Shown here in pieces: positions 38,005 through 47,235 of a DNA stretch of 64,000 nucleotides (position 1 is its first letter; each line of letters begins with the position of its first letter). The stretch is from Nocardia higoensis (lineage in GTDB: Bacteria > Actinomycetota > Actinomycetes > Mycobacteriales > Mycobacteriaceae), in NCBI RefSeq assembly GCF_015477835.1, contig NZ_JADLQN010000003.1, positions 558,001 through 622,000 on the forward strand, given 5' to 3'. A program made the position numbers and the translations under genes. Below the pieces are notes generated by a model, which searched no databases, was not told the DNA's origin, and was given only the letters and a program-made list of their open reading frames with translations.

Positions 38005-38640
38005 CTACGACCCGGTGAGGATCGCCTGTTTCTGCGCCTTGGCGCCGAAGTAGTCGCCGCCCTTGGCGCGGGTGTTGTCGGTGCCCCACTCGCGCTGCTC
38101 GCGTTCGGCCGGAACCAGGTGCGGTATGTGCTTGCGGCAGTGGATGTAGGCCTCCTCGATGTCGACCACGACCCAGCGCTCGGCGATCTTGCCCGCGGTG
38201 GCCTCGGGCAGGTCGGGCAGGCTGCGCCGCAGGGCGGCATCCTCCACGATGCGCGCCGAGCCGTTGATGTGCAGGCCGATCAGGTCACGGACGAAGTCGA
38301 CCATCAGGATGCCGACGTGCGGGTTCTCCACGATGTTGCCGAGACTGGCCATCACCCCGTTGCCCCGGTACTCCGGGTACACGAGGGTGCGATCGTCCAC
38401 GACGTGCAGGAAGCCGGGCGGCCCCGCGCGGAAGGTGTTGTCGCATTCGCCGTTCTTGTCGGCGGTGGCGATGAAGGCCATCTCCATCCGGCCGACGAAA
38501 TCGATCATCTGCTCGTTGAGCCGATCCAGTACCTGGTCGTTGTAGAAGCGCTCGGCTCGCGCGGTGGTGCCGTAGCGCTCCTGCAGGGCGTGTTCGCCGT
38601 CGCTACCGATCTGGTCGCCCGTCGTGGCGCTGCCCGTCAT
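38005..38640 (-). CDS. Pyridoxamine 5'-phosphate oxidase-family split-barrel flavoprotein
   Basis: 211-residue FMN- or F420-binding split-barrel protein. The core runs from FVGRMEMAFIATADKNGECD through RTLVYPEYRGNGVMASLGNI and GILMVDFVRDLIGLHINGSARI. The C-terminal part WVVVDIEEAYIHCRKHIPHL is typical of the actinobacterial members that handle unknown substrates. It is cytoplasmic with no signal. The ATG has GGGGGCAGGA upstream. It is convergent with gtrA (27 bp gap). In 38641-38930 I see no gene; the region presumably holds its promoter. Confidence 0.85.
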   Translation of the reverse strand: MTGSATTGDQIGSDGEHALQERYGTTARAERFYNDQVLDRLNEQMIDFVGRMEMAFIATADKNGECDNTFRAGPPGFLHVVDDRTLVYPEYRGNGVMASLGNIVENPHVGILMVDFVRDLIGLHINGSARIVEDAALRRSLPDLPEATAGKIAERWVVVDIEEAYIHCRKHIPHLVPAEREQREWGTDNTRAKGGDYFGAKAQKQAILTGS

Positions 38641-38930
38641 TCCTGCCCCCTGAAGGTGGTCGGGGGTCCGGGGGTCGTCGTCGTCTGCTCCGCGTCGAAC
38701 GTCGTTGTTGCTCCGCGTCGATCACATGCCCGAACCTCGAAAAGCTGAAACTGCGAATAAACCGGAAAGCGGGTTCGATCCTAAGCGAGGATCTTCGGCG
38801 GCGAAGGGTTATGGTCGTACCGACCGTGGCGATTCCGTTGTGGTGAAACTCCTTGACCTGCAACAACAGTGCGAACCGTACGGGTTGTTCTCGCGCGGGC
38901 CGAAATGCTCGCCGTGCGGGATTCGTCGGC

Positions 38931-41111
38931 TCAGACCGGTCGCACCGTCACCGGAACTCCGTTGAAAACCGCGTTACCCGACGGCACGTCCACGACCGAA
39001 TCATCGGTCAGGGCATTGGCGTTCACACCGGCGTGCGCCTGCGCGACAGCCTGCGGACTCGCGCCGTGACCCCAGCCGTGCGGCAGGCTCACCACGCCCG
39101 GCATGATCGCCTCGGTCGGTTCCAGCGGCACCGTCACCGTACCCACCGCGGAACGGACCACCGCCTGCTCGCCGAGCCCGAGCCGGTCCACATCGGCCGG
39201 ATGGATCTGCAGTGTGCACTTGTTCGTGCCGCTCACCAGCGTCGCCACATTGTGCAGCCAGCTGTTGTTGGAACGCAGATGCCTGCGGCCGATCAACACG
39301 AATTCCGGCGCCTCGACGGCCAGCGCGGCCCGTAGCCGGTCCACGTCGCCGATCAGTTGCTCAGGGGCCAGCTCCACCTTCCCGGAAGCCGTCCGCAGGG
39401 CCTCGGGCAGCCGGGGAGTCAACGGGCCGAGGTCGACGCCGTGCGGATTGTCCAGCAGCGTGCGCAGATTCAGCGTGCCGCCGTTCCACTCGCCGTACGG
39501 ACCCAGGCGCAGCATGAGGTCGATGCGCTGCTCGGTGCTGTTCTCGCCGATCAGCTCGTCGCGGCGCTCGGGTATGCCCGCTTTGTGCAGCATCCCCGCG
39601 ATGACCAGCTCGTCCACGGCCGCCACCTGGCTCTGCTCACCGGTATCGCGGTGCTCCCGCCCGGACAGCGCCGCCGCCAACCGCACCAGGATCTCGATCT
39701 CCGAGGGCGTGCCTTCCTCCAGCTCGACCAACGGCGGCGAGTACCGCGCGTAATTGCGCACCGCGAACTGCAACAGCGCGAAGTCGTAGTGCGGCGCCGC
39801 CATGATGCGCGGCGGCGGCAGGATCACGTCGGCGTGCCGGGTGGTCTCGTTGATGTAGCGGTCCACGCTGACCATGAAGCCGAGCCCGGCGAACGCCTCG
39901 TCCAGGCGCGCACCGCCGGGAGCCGACAGCACCGGATTGCCCGCGACCGTCACCAGCGCTCGGACCTGCCCCGCGCCCGGCGTGCGGATCTCGTCGGCGA
40001 GCGTGGCCACCGGGAGTTCGCCCATCGCCTCGGGCAGCCCGCGCACCCGGCTCGACCAGCGACCGGTCCGGAACGGCTTGCTGCGCACGATGCCCAGCGC
40101 GGCGGCGTCGGCGAACATCGCGCCACCCGGGCAGTCCAGGTTGCCGGTGAGGACGTTGAGCACGTCCACCAGCCACTGGGTGAGCGTGCCGAATTCCGCG
40201 GTGCAGGTGCCGATCCTGGCGTACACCGCGGCGGTCGGCGCGGCGGCGAGTTCCCTGGCGATGCGGACGACGGTCTCGGCGGGCACTCCCGTGCGGGCGG
40301 CCACGACCTGCGGGGTGAACTCGGCCGCCGCCGCGCGTACCTCGTCCAGGCCGTCGACCGGCAGTCGCACATCTGTGAGGTTCTCCGCGAGAAGCGTATG
40401 GACCAGGCCGAACAGCAGGTAGGCGTCGGAGCCGGGGCGGATGAACAAGTGCTCGTCGGCCAGCTTCGCCGTCCTGGTCGCCCGCGGATCCACCACCACC
40501 AGCCGGCCGCCGCGCTTGCGCAGCGCCGACAACCTGCCGGGGAAATCCGGCGCGGTGCACAGCGATCCGTTGGACTCCAGCGGATTGGCCCCCAGCATCA
40601 GCAGATAGCCGGTGCGATCGAGATCGGGCACCGCGACGGTCAGCGGGTCGCCGAACATCAGCCCCGAGGCGACCTGCTTGGGCATCTGGTCGGCCGTGCT
40701 GGCCGAGAACAGATTCCTGGTGCCCAGGGACCGGATCAGCATCGGCAGATACAGCGCGCCCGAGACGGTGTGCGCGTTCGGATTTCCGACATACATGGCG
40801 GTGGCCTGCGCCCCGTGCTCGGCGACCAGCGGCGGGAAGCGCTCGGCGATGTAGTCCAGGGCCTCGTCCCAGCCGACCGTGCGACGCTGCCCGGTGGCGC
40901 GGTCGCGGATCATCGGTGCGGTGAGGCGGTCGGGATCGTCGTCGAGGCGGCCGAGGCTGGCGCCCTTGGGGCAGAGGAACCCCTTGCTGAACGGGTCGTT
41001 CTTGTCGCCGCGCACCGAGACCACGCGGTCGTCGGCATCGAGGGCGATCTCGAGGCCGCAGACCGCCTCGCAGAGTGGGCAGGTGCGCAGCAGGTTCCGG
41101 CCGGAGGTCAT
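38931..41111 (-). CDS. Molybdopterin-dependent oxidoreductase with N-terminal 4Fe-4S site
   Basis: 726-residue protein of the formate dehydrogenase/nitrate reductase (DMSO reductase) family. Four cysteines, C11, C14, C18 (CPLCEAVC) and C47 (LCPKG), bind the 4Fe-4S cluster. The molybdopterin domains follow (GANPLESNGS; VVVDPRATRTAKLADEHLFIRPGSD), with a C-terminal dinucleotide-binding domain (LIGRRHLRSNNSWLHN). There is no Tat signal, so it is cytoplasmic. The substrate and the molybdenum ligand are not certain. The ATG at 41111 starts just before the cluster motif; an in-frame ATG at 41162 adds 17 residues and cannot be excluded. No electron-transfer partner gene is adjacent. Confidence 0.85.
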   Translation of the reverse strand: MTSGRNLLRTCPLCEAVCGLEIALDADDRVVSVRGDKNDPFSKGFLCPKGASLGRLDDDPDRLTAPMIRDRATGQRRTVGWDEALDYIAERFPPLVAEHGAQATAMYVGNPNAHTVSGALYLPMLIRSLGTRNLFSASTADQMPKQVASGLMFGDPLTVAVPDLDRTGYLLMLGANPLESNGSLCTAPDFPGRLSALRKRGGRLVVVDPRATRTAKLADEHLFIRPGSDAYLLFGLVHTLLAENLTDVRLPVDGLDEVRAAAAEFTPQVVAARTGVPAETVVRIARELAAAPTAAVYARIGTCTAEFGTLTQWLVDVLNVLTGNLDCPGGAMFADAAALGIVRSKPFRTGRWSSRVRGLPEAMGELPVATLADEIRTPGAGQVRALVTVAGNPVLSAPGGARLDEAFAGLGFMVSVDRYINETTRHADVILPPPRIMAAPHYDFALLQFAVRNYARYSPPLVELEEGTPSEIEILVRLAAALSGREHRDTGEQSQVAAVDELVIAGMLHKAGIPERRDELIGENSTEQRIDLMLRLGPYGEWNGGTLNLRTLLDNPHGVDLGPLTPRLPEALRTASGKVELAPEQLIGDVDRLRAALAVEAPEFVLIGRRHLRSNNSWLHNVATLVSGTNKCTLQIHPADVDRLGLGEQAVVRSAVGTVTVPLEPTEAIMPGVVSLPHGWGHGASPQAVAQAHAGVNANALTDDSVVDVPSGNAVFNGVPVTVRPV

Positions 41112-41210
41112 GTCGGCAATCTTCGTCGCGGAAGACGACGAACGCAGCCCTCTCGGCAACATTCACCGAAGAAATTCTTGCCGGACGAGTCGGCGACGGG
41201 CAACGAGAAA

Positions 41211-41239
41211 GACCGGCATCCGCCTCGCGGATGCCGGTC
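41211..41239 (-). terminator. Terminator of the gene at 41302-41796
   Basis: Perfect 13-bp inverted repeat (41211-41223 with 41227-41239), followed on the minus strand by TTTCTC. It separates the hypothetical gene from the oxidoreductase gene. Confidence 0.8.
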
Positions 41240-41301
41240 GGGGCAGCGGGGTAGTGCGGGCCGCCGCTGCGCTCAGGAGTTTTCGACGGGTGGGTGCGGC
41301 T

Positions 41302-41796
41302 TCAGCAGGCGACGCTGGTCAGCTGCGCGCGGCGACGGCTCGCGGCCGAGCGGACCGCGGCGGCCACCGCGACCACCGGCGGAACCCAGCGGGCCTCGTG
41401 CGGCGCGACGCCCCAGTGGGCCGAACCGGCCGACAGCTTGCTCGGCGGCAGCGGCACGCCCGCGCCGTCGGTGTAGACGATCGCGCCTGCCTCGCGCAGC
41501 GCCTCCAGCGCCATCGCGGCCTTGCGTAGCCCGGTGACCAGGTGGATCTCACGACGCTCGGTGCCGGGAACCTCGATCACCGGACCGCTGAGGTTGTTCG
41601 CGCGCAGGAAGCGCCGGACCTCGCCCGCCAGTTCGCCGGTGATCTCGATGGCCGAGATCTCGTCGTCGGTGATCAGGCACAGCCCGTTGGCCGTTTCTGC
41701 GACCGTCCATCCACGCTGGATGTAGTCCTGCGCCGCGGCGTCCATGTCGGCCGCGGAGACGGAAGTCGGAAACGTGGTGCGCACTGTGTTCTCCAT
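41302..41796 (-). CDS. Hypothetical protein of 164 residues
   Basis: Soluble protein with no signal and no certain family. It begins MENTVRTTFPTSVSAADMDA and contains RGWTVAETANGLCLITDDEISAIEITGELAGEVRRFL. A later stretch, GAGVPLPPSKLSAGSAHW, recalls the PPS-x-G-x-W element of small actinobacterial primase/polymerase-like proteins, but the likeness is weak. The C-terminus is basic (SAASRRRAQ). It is probably monocistronic with its own terminator. Confidence 0.6.
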   Translation of the reverse strand: MENTVRTTFPTSVSAADMDAAAQDYIQRGWTVAETANGLCLITDDEISAIEITGELAGEVRRFLRANNLSGPVIEVPGTERREIHLVTGLRKAAMALEALREAGAIVYTDGAGVPLPPSKLSAGSAHWGVAPHEARWVPPVVAVAAAVRSAASRRRAQLTSVAC

Positions 41797-41865
41797 TCCC
41801 GGATAGCTCTGGGGTCTGTGTTCATGGGGCGTATCGACAGGCGGGTGTGCGCGCGTTACGCCTTC

Positions 41866-41882
41866 TCGAAAAAATTTTTCGA
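41866..41882. promoter_or_regulatory. AT-rich palindrome in a divergent intergenic region
   Basis: TCGAAAAAATTTTTCGA stands out strongly in this GC-rich DNA. It lies between the minus-strand gene starting at 41796 and the + strand gene starting at 42027. It could be an operator, a curved-DNA site or an xenogeneic-silencer (Lsr2-type) site. The rest of 41797-42026 shows no gene. Confidence 0.45.
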
Positions 41883-42026
41883 ATGTGCACTACATCTCAT
41901 TCGGCGAGATCGGGTATCGCCTCGATCGTGGTGTTCGCACAACCCGGTGCCCGCGCGTCGGTCGGTTGTTGTGAACTCTTCTACTCCACGGTGGTTTCGG
42001 TCGACGAAGAGGGGCACTATGCGAGC

Positions 42027-42611
42027 ATGAGCGATTCCGGCGCGAACGGGGATCCGAGCGACGGCGTGCGGCCCGGCCCCGGCGAACTGGACACCGAATC
42101 CCGGTGGATCACCTGGAAAGCCTCGGCACTGCGCCGCCTCGGGAGCGAGGTCGGCGCGGCCGACCCGGACGACGAGCCCGCGCGGCCCTTCGGCAGCCGT
42201 GGCGACTTCCGGCGCTGGGTGGGCGAGGCCGTCGGCGCGCTGTTGGACGTGCAGTTCCAACGATCCGCGACCCGGACCCTGTTGCCGCTGGCCTACCTGC
42301 TCGGTCTGATTGTCGCCGTCGCGGTGCCGATCACGATGGTGGTGGTGATGTGGAAGGTCACCTTCGTGCTCGGCATCCTGGCCGTGCTGGTGTCGATCCC
42401 GTTGGGCCTGACCATCGCCGCGGTCGTGCGTCTGGCGCTCGAGTTCCTGGTCAACGCTTCCCGGCTGGCGACCAGAGTCGAGCACATCAGCGATCTTGCC
42501 GACGACCTCTTCCAGGCGCTCTCGGATGTCGCCGAACCGGTCAACCAGCTCTCCGAGGATGTGCGCGCGGTGCAGTTCTGGAGATTCCGGCGCGGCAATT
42601 CCCGGAAGTAG
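42027..42611 (+). CDS. DUF4282-type membrane protein
   Basis: 194-residue protein. Residues 1-70 are hydrophilic and acidic. Then FQRSATRTLLPLAYLLGLIV and a second hydrophobic stretch (VTFVLGILAVLVSIPLGLTI) give two transmembrane helices, as in DUF4282 proteins. The C-terminal 45 residues are amphipathic and may form a coiled coil (TRVEHISDLADDLFQALSDV). Function is unknown. The ATG at 42027 is preceded by GAGGGG at some distance; an ATG at 42019 is out of frame. Confidence 0.7.
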   Translation: MSDSGANGDPSDGVRPGPGELDTESRWITWKASALRRLGSEVGAADPDDEPARPFGSRGDFRRWVGEAVGALLDVQFQRSATRTLLPLAYLLGLIVAVAVPITMVVVMWKVTFVLGILAVLVSIPLGLTIAAVVRLALEFLVNASRLATRVEHISDLADDLFQALSDVAEPVNQLSEDVRAVQFWRFRRGNSRK

Positions 42612-42767
42612 CGAGTTCGTAGCTTGCCCCACGTTCCGAAGGGCCCGTTGCGCCCCTGGATATCCGGTGTTGCGCTGCGCGGGATCTGTTGTGAAACAAT
42701 GCCGTTCGGGTGACCCGCGGCATCGCGGAGCCACCCGAGATATGACAAGGGGCTCATAGGGGGACGC

Positions 42768-43643
42768 ATGGTTCTGTCGCAGATGACCACCGGATCGACG
42801 ATGCCGCGAAGACGGCTGGGCAGGAATCTCCGGGATCTGCGCACGCGCGCGCGAATGACGACCAGGGCCGCCGCCCGGCAACTGGAATGGTCCGAAGCCA
42901 AGATCTGGCGGATCGAAACCGGCCAGACGTCGCTGCGCAGTCTGGATGTGGAAGCGATGTGCAAGGTCTACGGCGCGCCCGCCGACGTGGTCGCTCCGCT
43001 GGCGGCGCTGGCGAAGGAGACCAAGGCCAGGGGGTGGTGGACCGCCTACACCGATGTGGTCGCCGAGGGGTTCGACATCTTCATCGGGCTCGAGGAGGCC
43101 GCCCGCCAGCTCGCCGGTTACGAGGCCGACCTGATTCCCGGACTGCTGCAGACCGAGGCCTACACCCGCGCCCTGCTGCGGGCCGCCCGTCCGGCGGCGA
43201 GCGCGACCGAGATCGAGCGCCGGGTGGAACTGCGCCGCACCAGGCAGTTGCTGCTCACCCGTCCCGGCGCGCCGCTGCGGCTGGACATGGTGATCCCGGA
43301 AGCCGTGCTGCGCCATCGCGTCGGCGGCCGGCAGGTCGCGGTCGAACAACTCGATCACCTGCGCCGGATCTGCGACCTGCCGACGGTGCGGCTGCGGGTG
43401 ATCCCCGCCGGGTCGGACTACCACGCGGGCATGGAGACCAGCCGCTTCGCCATCCTCGAATTCCCGGCCGACGGCACGACCGCACCCGAACCGCCCGTGG
43501 TCTACGTCGAGACGTTCACCGGTCCGGTGTACCTCGACAAGGAGGCCGATTTCGCCCGCTACCGGGTGGCGTTCGCCGATATCGCCTCGGTCGCGGTGGA
43601 CGCCCGCGAATTGCTCGACGACGCCGTCACCGCGTTGGCCTAG
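42768..43643 (+). CDS. XRE-family regulator with DUF5753 domain
   Basis: 291-residue DNA-binding protein. The N-terminal helix-turn-helix lies at about residues 13-70 (RRLGRNLRDLRTRARMTTRA; AKIWRIETGQTSLRSLDVEA). The rest is the DUF5753 sensor-like domain common in actinomycetes (GLEEAARQLAGYEADLIPGL; TRQLLLTRPGAPLRLDMVIPE). Such regulators often sit beside a small DUF397 protein, but none is seen here on either side. AGGGGGAC before the ATG is a good binding site. Confidence 0.85.
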   Translation: MVLSQMTTGSTMPRRRLGRNLRDLRTRARMTTRAAARQLEWSEAKIWRIETGQTSLRSLDVEAMCKVYGAPADVVAPLAALAKETKARGWWTAYTDVVAEGFDIFIGLEEAARQLAGYEADLIPGLLQTEAYTRALLRAARPAASATEIERRVELRRTRQLLLTRPGAPLRLDMVIPEAVLRHRVGGRQVAVEQLDHLRRICDLPTVRLRVIPAGSDYHAGMETSRFAILEFPADGTTAPEPPVVYVETFTGPVYLDKEADFARYRVAFADIASVAVDARELLDDAVTALA

Positions 43644-43715
43644 CTCGACCCGACCGGAGGGGACCGACGGTCGAGCCGCCGCTGCGCCGAGCCGCACGAT
43701 GCGGCCCGAGTCGTT

Positions 43716-43800
43716 CCGGCCGCGGTGCGGCTGATCGTTCCGGCCGCGGTGCGACTGATCAGACCGGCCGCGGTGCGACTGATCAGACCGGCCGCGGTGC
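43716..43800. repeat. 24-bp tandem repeat at the 3' end of rmlC
   Basis: Units at 43716-43739, 43740-43763 and 43764-43787 (CCGGCCGCGGTGCGACTGATCAGA in the last two) plus a partial copy from 43788. The rmlC stop (43783-43785) lies inside the third unit, so the repeat encodes the tail of RmlC and continues past it. Confidence 0.92.
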
Positions 43801-44355
43801 GGCGGTGTCGTTCAGCCGTGGTGCGGCGGTGTCCTTGGGGGAACGCACGTAGGTCAGCGGCGCGCCGTCGCGCCCCACGCGCGGCCAGTCGATGGCCAGC
43901 GCGGGATCGAAGGCGTCGATGTCGTGGTCGGCTTCCGGCGTGTACTCCAGCGAGCACAGGTACGTGACGGTGGATTCGTCCTCGAGCGAGAGGATGGCGT
44001 GCCCGAGACCCTCGGACAGGAACACTGAGCGCCGGTCCACGTCGTCGATCAGCACGCTGTCCCAACGCCCGTAGGTGGGCGAGCCGGGACGCAGGTCCAC
44101 CACCACGTCGAGGAACGCGCCGCGCACGCAGGTCACGTACTTGGCCTGGCCGGGCGGATCGTCGGTGTAGTGGATGCCGCGCAGCACGCCCGCCGCCGAC
44201 ACCGACACGTTCACCTGCCGCAGATCCATCGGGCGGCCGGTCGCCTTCTCGAACTCCGAGGCCTTGAACGATTCGGCGAACGCGCCGCGCTCGTCGGTCA
44301 GCACCCGCGGTGTGATCACCCACGCGCCGGGGACCGTCATTTCCCGGAAGTCCAT
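43783..44355 (-). CDS. rmlC: dTDP-4-dehydrorhamnose 3,5-epimerase RmlC
   Basis: Third enzyme of dTDP-rhamnose synthesis. The 190-residue cupin contains LRGIHYTDDPPGQAKYVTCV (catalytic His) and FLSEGLGHAILSLEDESTVTYLCS. ATG at 44355 with GGTGAG upstream, one base after the rmlA stop, so the two form an operon. The C-terminus carries two DTAAPR units generated by the 24-bp repeat; the native end is probably near YVRSPKD. Confidence 0.95.
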   Translation of the reverse strand: MDFREMTVPGAWVITPRVLTDERGAFAESFKASEFEKATGRPMDLRQVNVSVSAAGVLRGIHYTDDPPGQAKYVTCVRGAFLDVVVDLRPGSPTYGRWDSVLIDDVDRRSVFLSEGLGHAILSLEDESTVTYLCSLEYTPEADHDIDAFDPALAIDWPRVGRDGAPLTYVRSPKDTAAPRLNDTAAPRPV

Positions 44356-44356
44356 C

Positions 44357-45229
44357 TCACCAATCCCGTCCGCGTTCGAGCAGATCGAGCAGATAACTGC
44401 CGTAGCCCGAGCGCACCAGCGGCTCGGCCAGCGCCCGGAGCTGTTCGTCGTCGATGTACCCGCGCCGCCAGGCCACCTCTTCGGGCACTCCGATCTTGAG
44501 TCCTTGCCGCTGTTCGATGGTTCGCACGTAGTTCGCCGCGTCGAGCAGCGAGTCGAAGGTGCCGGTGTCCAGCCACGCGGTGCCGCGGGCCAGCACATCC
44601 ACCCGCAACCGTCCCTGTTCCAGATACGCCCGATTGATATCGGTGATCTCGTATTCCCCGCGATCGGAGGGTCGTAACCCGCGAGCGATCTCCACCACGT
44701 CGTTGTCGTAGAAATACAGGCCGGGGATGGCGTAATTGGAGCGCGGTTTCTTCGGCTTCTCCTCGATCGACACCGCCTTTCCCTCGGCGAATTCGATGAC
44801 GCCGTAGGCGGTGGGGTCGAAGACCCGGTAGGCGAAGACGGCGCCGCCGTCCAGATCGGCGAAGCGGTCCAGACTGGTGCCGAGACCGGGGCCGTGGAAG
44901 ATGTTGTCGCCCAGCACCAGGGCGACCGATCCGCTACCGATGTGGTCGGCGCCGAGGACGAAGGCCCGCGCGAGGCCGTCCGGCTCCGGCTGCACCACGT
45001 AGTCGATCGAGATGCCGAACCGGCTGCCGTCGCCGAGCAGCCTGCGGAAGGCAGGCGCGTCCTCCGGGGTTGTGATGACCAGCACCTCGGTGATGCCCGC
45101 GAGCATCAGCGTGGACAGCGGGTAGTAGACCATCGGCTTGTCGTAGACCGGGACGAGCTGCTTGCTCACCCCGCGCGTAATGGGGTGCAGCCGCGAACCG
45201 GTGCCGCCCGCCAAGATGATTCCGCGCAT
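44357..45229 (-). CDS. rmlA: Glucose-1-phosphate thymidylyltransferase RmlA
   Basis: First enzyme of dTDP-rhamnose synthesis. The 290-residue product starts with the nucleotide-binding motif [20 protein letters not shown], then [20 protein letters not shown], and has [11 protein letters not shown] with the metal-binding Asp and YYFYDND-type sequence ([20 protein letters not shown]). The length matches the family. It has a short intergenic region upstream and is followed at once by rmlC. rmlB lies 3 kb away on the other strand, and no rmlD is in the window. Confidence 0.96.
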   Translation of the reverse strand: MRGIILAGGTGSRLHPITRGVSKQLVPVYDKPMVYYPLSTLMLAGITEVLVITTPEDAPAFRRLLGDGSRFGISIDYVVQPEPDGLARAFVLGADHIGSGSVALVLGDNIFHGPGLGTSLDRFADLDGGAVFAYRVFDPTAYGVIEFAEGKAVSIEEKPKKPRSNYAIPGLYFYDNDVVEIARGLRPSDRGEYEITDINRAYLEQGRLRVDVLARGTAWLDTGTFDSLLDAANYVRTIEQRQGLKIGVPEEVAWRRGYIDDEQLRALAEPLVRSGYGSYLLDLLERGRDW

Positions 45230-45481
45230 GCCCTGAAGTCTGCCAGTCCCGGTCCCGCTGGGCTTCGGTGAGGTTCCGGGTAACGCACGATTGCGTCACA
45301 GGGGTTTCGCATTGGGGCGTGTCCGGGCGATAAATGTTGCGTGGGTCACATTTCCGTGGTCTTCTGAAATGACAATGTGTGAGATGTCGACGCCGATGCT
45401 CACCCCGGTCGCATACGCGGTCCGGCCGGCTGCTGCCGACCGGCTGGGGGGACGGCGGCTCGGCGGCGAGGGCGGTGTGCG

Positions 45482-46447
45482 ATGGATGTGCTCAATCCGG
45501 GAGGGCCGAGCGCTCCCGCGCGGCTGCTGATGGCGACCTGCCGTGGCGTGGTCCGCCCCGCCCTGCGCGCCACGCCGATCAATCGGACCACCATCCCCGT
45601 CGGTGCGCTGGCCGTGGAAAGCCTGGCCCGACTGCGCCCGCATCCGCGCGGCATCGAACGCGAACAGGTCACCATGCCCGGTTTCCGCATGGAGATCATC
45701 CGTCCGGCCGGGGCCGGGCGCGCTCTGCGCCACGGCGCCATGCTGTACATGCACGGCGGGGGATTCGTGATCTGTGGTCTGGAGACCCATCGGCCGGTGG
45801 CCGCCAGCCTGGCCCGGCGCACCGGCTTGGCCGTGGTGAACGTCGAATACCGGCAGCTGCCCGGCCGCAGCATCGCCCAGTCCATCGACGACTGCCTGAC
45901 CGCGTACCGCTGGCTGCTGCGGCACGGTGCCGACAGCTCCCGCGTCGTTTTCGCGGGCGACTCGGCGGGCGGCTATCTCACCTTCGCCACCGCCCTGCGC
46001 ACCATCGAACTCGGGCTGCCCACGCCCGCGGGCCTGATCGGCCTGAGCCCGCTGCTCGACCTGGACTACGCCGCCAAGCGGGACTACATGAACGTGGCGC
46101 TCGACCCCTACATCCCGTTGTCGGCTCTGGAAGCGGTGGTGCGCCTCGGCGCGGAGATCGACGGCGTGCTGGACCCGTTGCTCTCCCCGGTCAACGGCAT
46201 CCTCGCCGGCCTGCCCCCGGTCCTGCTCATCGCCGCCGAGGACGAGGTGCTGCGCTACGACGCCGAGCTCATGGTCGCGCGGCTGGCCGCCGCCGGAGTC
46301 CCGCACAGCCTGGACCTGTGGCGTGGCCAAGTGCACGCTTTCACCACCATCTGGCCGGGGCTGCCGGAGAGCCGGGCCGCGCTCGGCCGGGCAGCCCGCT
46401 TCGTGCGCACCTGTCTGGCCGCCGGGGAGCAGGCTCGGACGGCCTGA
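45482..46447 (+). CDS. Alpha/beta hydrolase (HSL/acetyl-hydrolase type esterase)
   Basis: 321-residue esterase of the hormone-sensitive lipase group: oxyanion-hole motif YMHGGGFVICG, nucleophile in FAGDSAGGYLT, Asp in AAEDEVLRYDAE, and His in QVHAFTTIWPG. No signal peptide. The substrate is not known, though related proteins in this order hydrolyse short or medium lipid esters. The ATG at 45482 follows only a weak GAGG. The 252 bp upstream hold no gene. Confidence 0.85.
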   Translation: MDVLNPGGPSAPARLLMATCRGVVRPALRATPINRTTIPVGALAVESLARLRPHPRGIEREQVTMPGFRMEIIRPAGAGRALRHGAMLYMHGGGFVICGLETHRPVAASLARRTGLAVVNVEYRQLPGRSIAQSIDDCLTAYRWLLRHGADSSRVVFAGDSAGGYLTFATALRTIELGLPTPAGLIGLSPLLDLDYAAKRDYMNVALDPYIPLSALEAVVRLGAEIDGVLDPLLSPVNGILAGLPPVLLIAAEDEVLRYDAELMVARLAAAGVPHSLDLWRGQVHAFTTIWPGLPESRAALGRAARFVRTCLAAGEQARTA

Positions 46448-46470
46448 TTCGCTCGGCCGGACGAGTCGAT

Positions 46471-46502
46471 GAACCCCGCTCCGGGACGCCGGAGCGGGGT
46501 TC
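46471..46502. terminator. Bidirectional terminator between convergent genes
   Basis: Perfect 13-bp inverted repeat (46471-46483 with 46490-46502) between the esterase gene and the minus-strand secreted-protein gene. Confidence 0.85.
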
Positions 46503-46524
46503 GCGCTGTCGACTGGCCGGAGTG

Positions 46525-47235
46525 TTACTTGGCCGGCGGCGTGAACGGCTGGTTGATGGTGGTGAAGTACTGGATGGCGGCGCCGATCGCGACAGGGGCG
46601 GTCACCAGGATCTGACCGGCCAGGGTGCCGATGGCGCCGACGGCCAGGACGCCGCCGATGCAACCGAGCAGGGCGGCCGGGACGAAGGGACCGAACAGGC
46701 CGACGATGGTCGCCGAGGCCACGGTGGCGCCCGCGATGCCGCCCAGGACGCAGCCCAGTGCGCCGCCGCTCAGGCCGCCCACCAAGGTGCCCACGGTGGC
46801 GCCCATGCTGATCGTGCTGGTCAGCCGGCTCCAGGCGGCGACCTCACGGTCGTATTCGCTCTTCCACGGGGCCTTGTTCTCGTAGGGCAGGGCGACCGGC
46901 TTGTAGACGGCCTTCTCCACGTCCAGCTGCGGGGTCAGCGTGGCGGTGCGATCGGCCACTTCCGCGGCGATCGGGAATTCGAACTCGTCGACACGGAAGG
47001 TCAGCGGGGTGCCCGCGACGGTGTCGCCGTTGGCGGCCTTGACCTTGAGCGCGTTGTCCTCGACGACCAGCGAGCCGGAGTCGATCGTGATGATCGACTG
47101 AGTGTCGCCGGCCTGCGCCGTGAAGTTGATCGCGCCGTTGTCGGCGGGTGTGGGTTCGGCGTTGACAGTGCCCGCGGTGATGCCCATGGCGGCGATCAGC
47201 AGGGCCGAAGTGGCGGCGAACTTCTTGAAGAGCAT
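46525..47235 (-). CDS. Secreted protein with glycine-rich C-terminal membrane-like segment
   Basis: 236-residue protein with a signal peptide (MLFKKFAATSALLIAAMGIT, cleavage after VNA). A beta-rich domain (residues 30-115) is followed by a long hydrophobic Gly/Ala-rich region (GGLSGGALGCVLGGIAGATV onward) holding two cysteines. It resembles the Nocardia-type secreted proteins grouped as DUF8020, from memory. Function is unknown; the hydrophobic half could insert in the mycomembrane. The ATG has AGGAAA upstream. Confidence 0.7.
   Translation of the reverse strand: MLFKKFAATSALLIAAMGITAGTVNAEPTPADNGAINFTAQAGDTQSIITIDSGSLVVEDNALKVKAANGDTVAGTPLTFRVDEFEFPIAAEVADRTATLTPQLDVEKAVYKPVALPYENKAPWKSEYDREVAAWSRLTSTISMGATVGTLVGGLSGGALGCVLGGIAGATVASATIVGLFGPFVPAALLGCIGGVLAVGAIGTLAGQILVTAPVAIGAAIQYFTTINQPFTPPAK

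Noticed and set aside
38705-38965. 86-codon ORF upstream of the split-barrel gene
   Set aside because: No ribosome binding site, and composition is typical of non-coding DNA.
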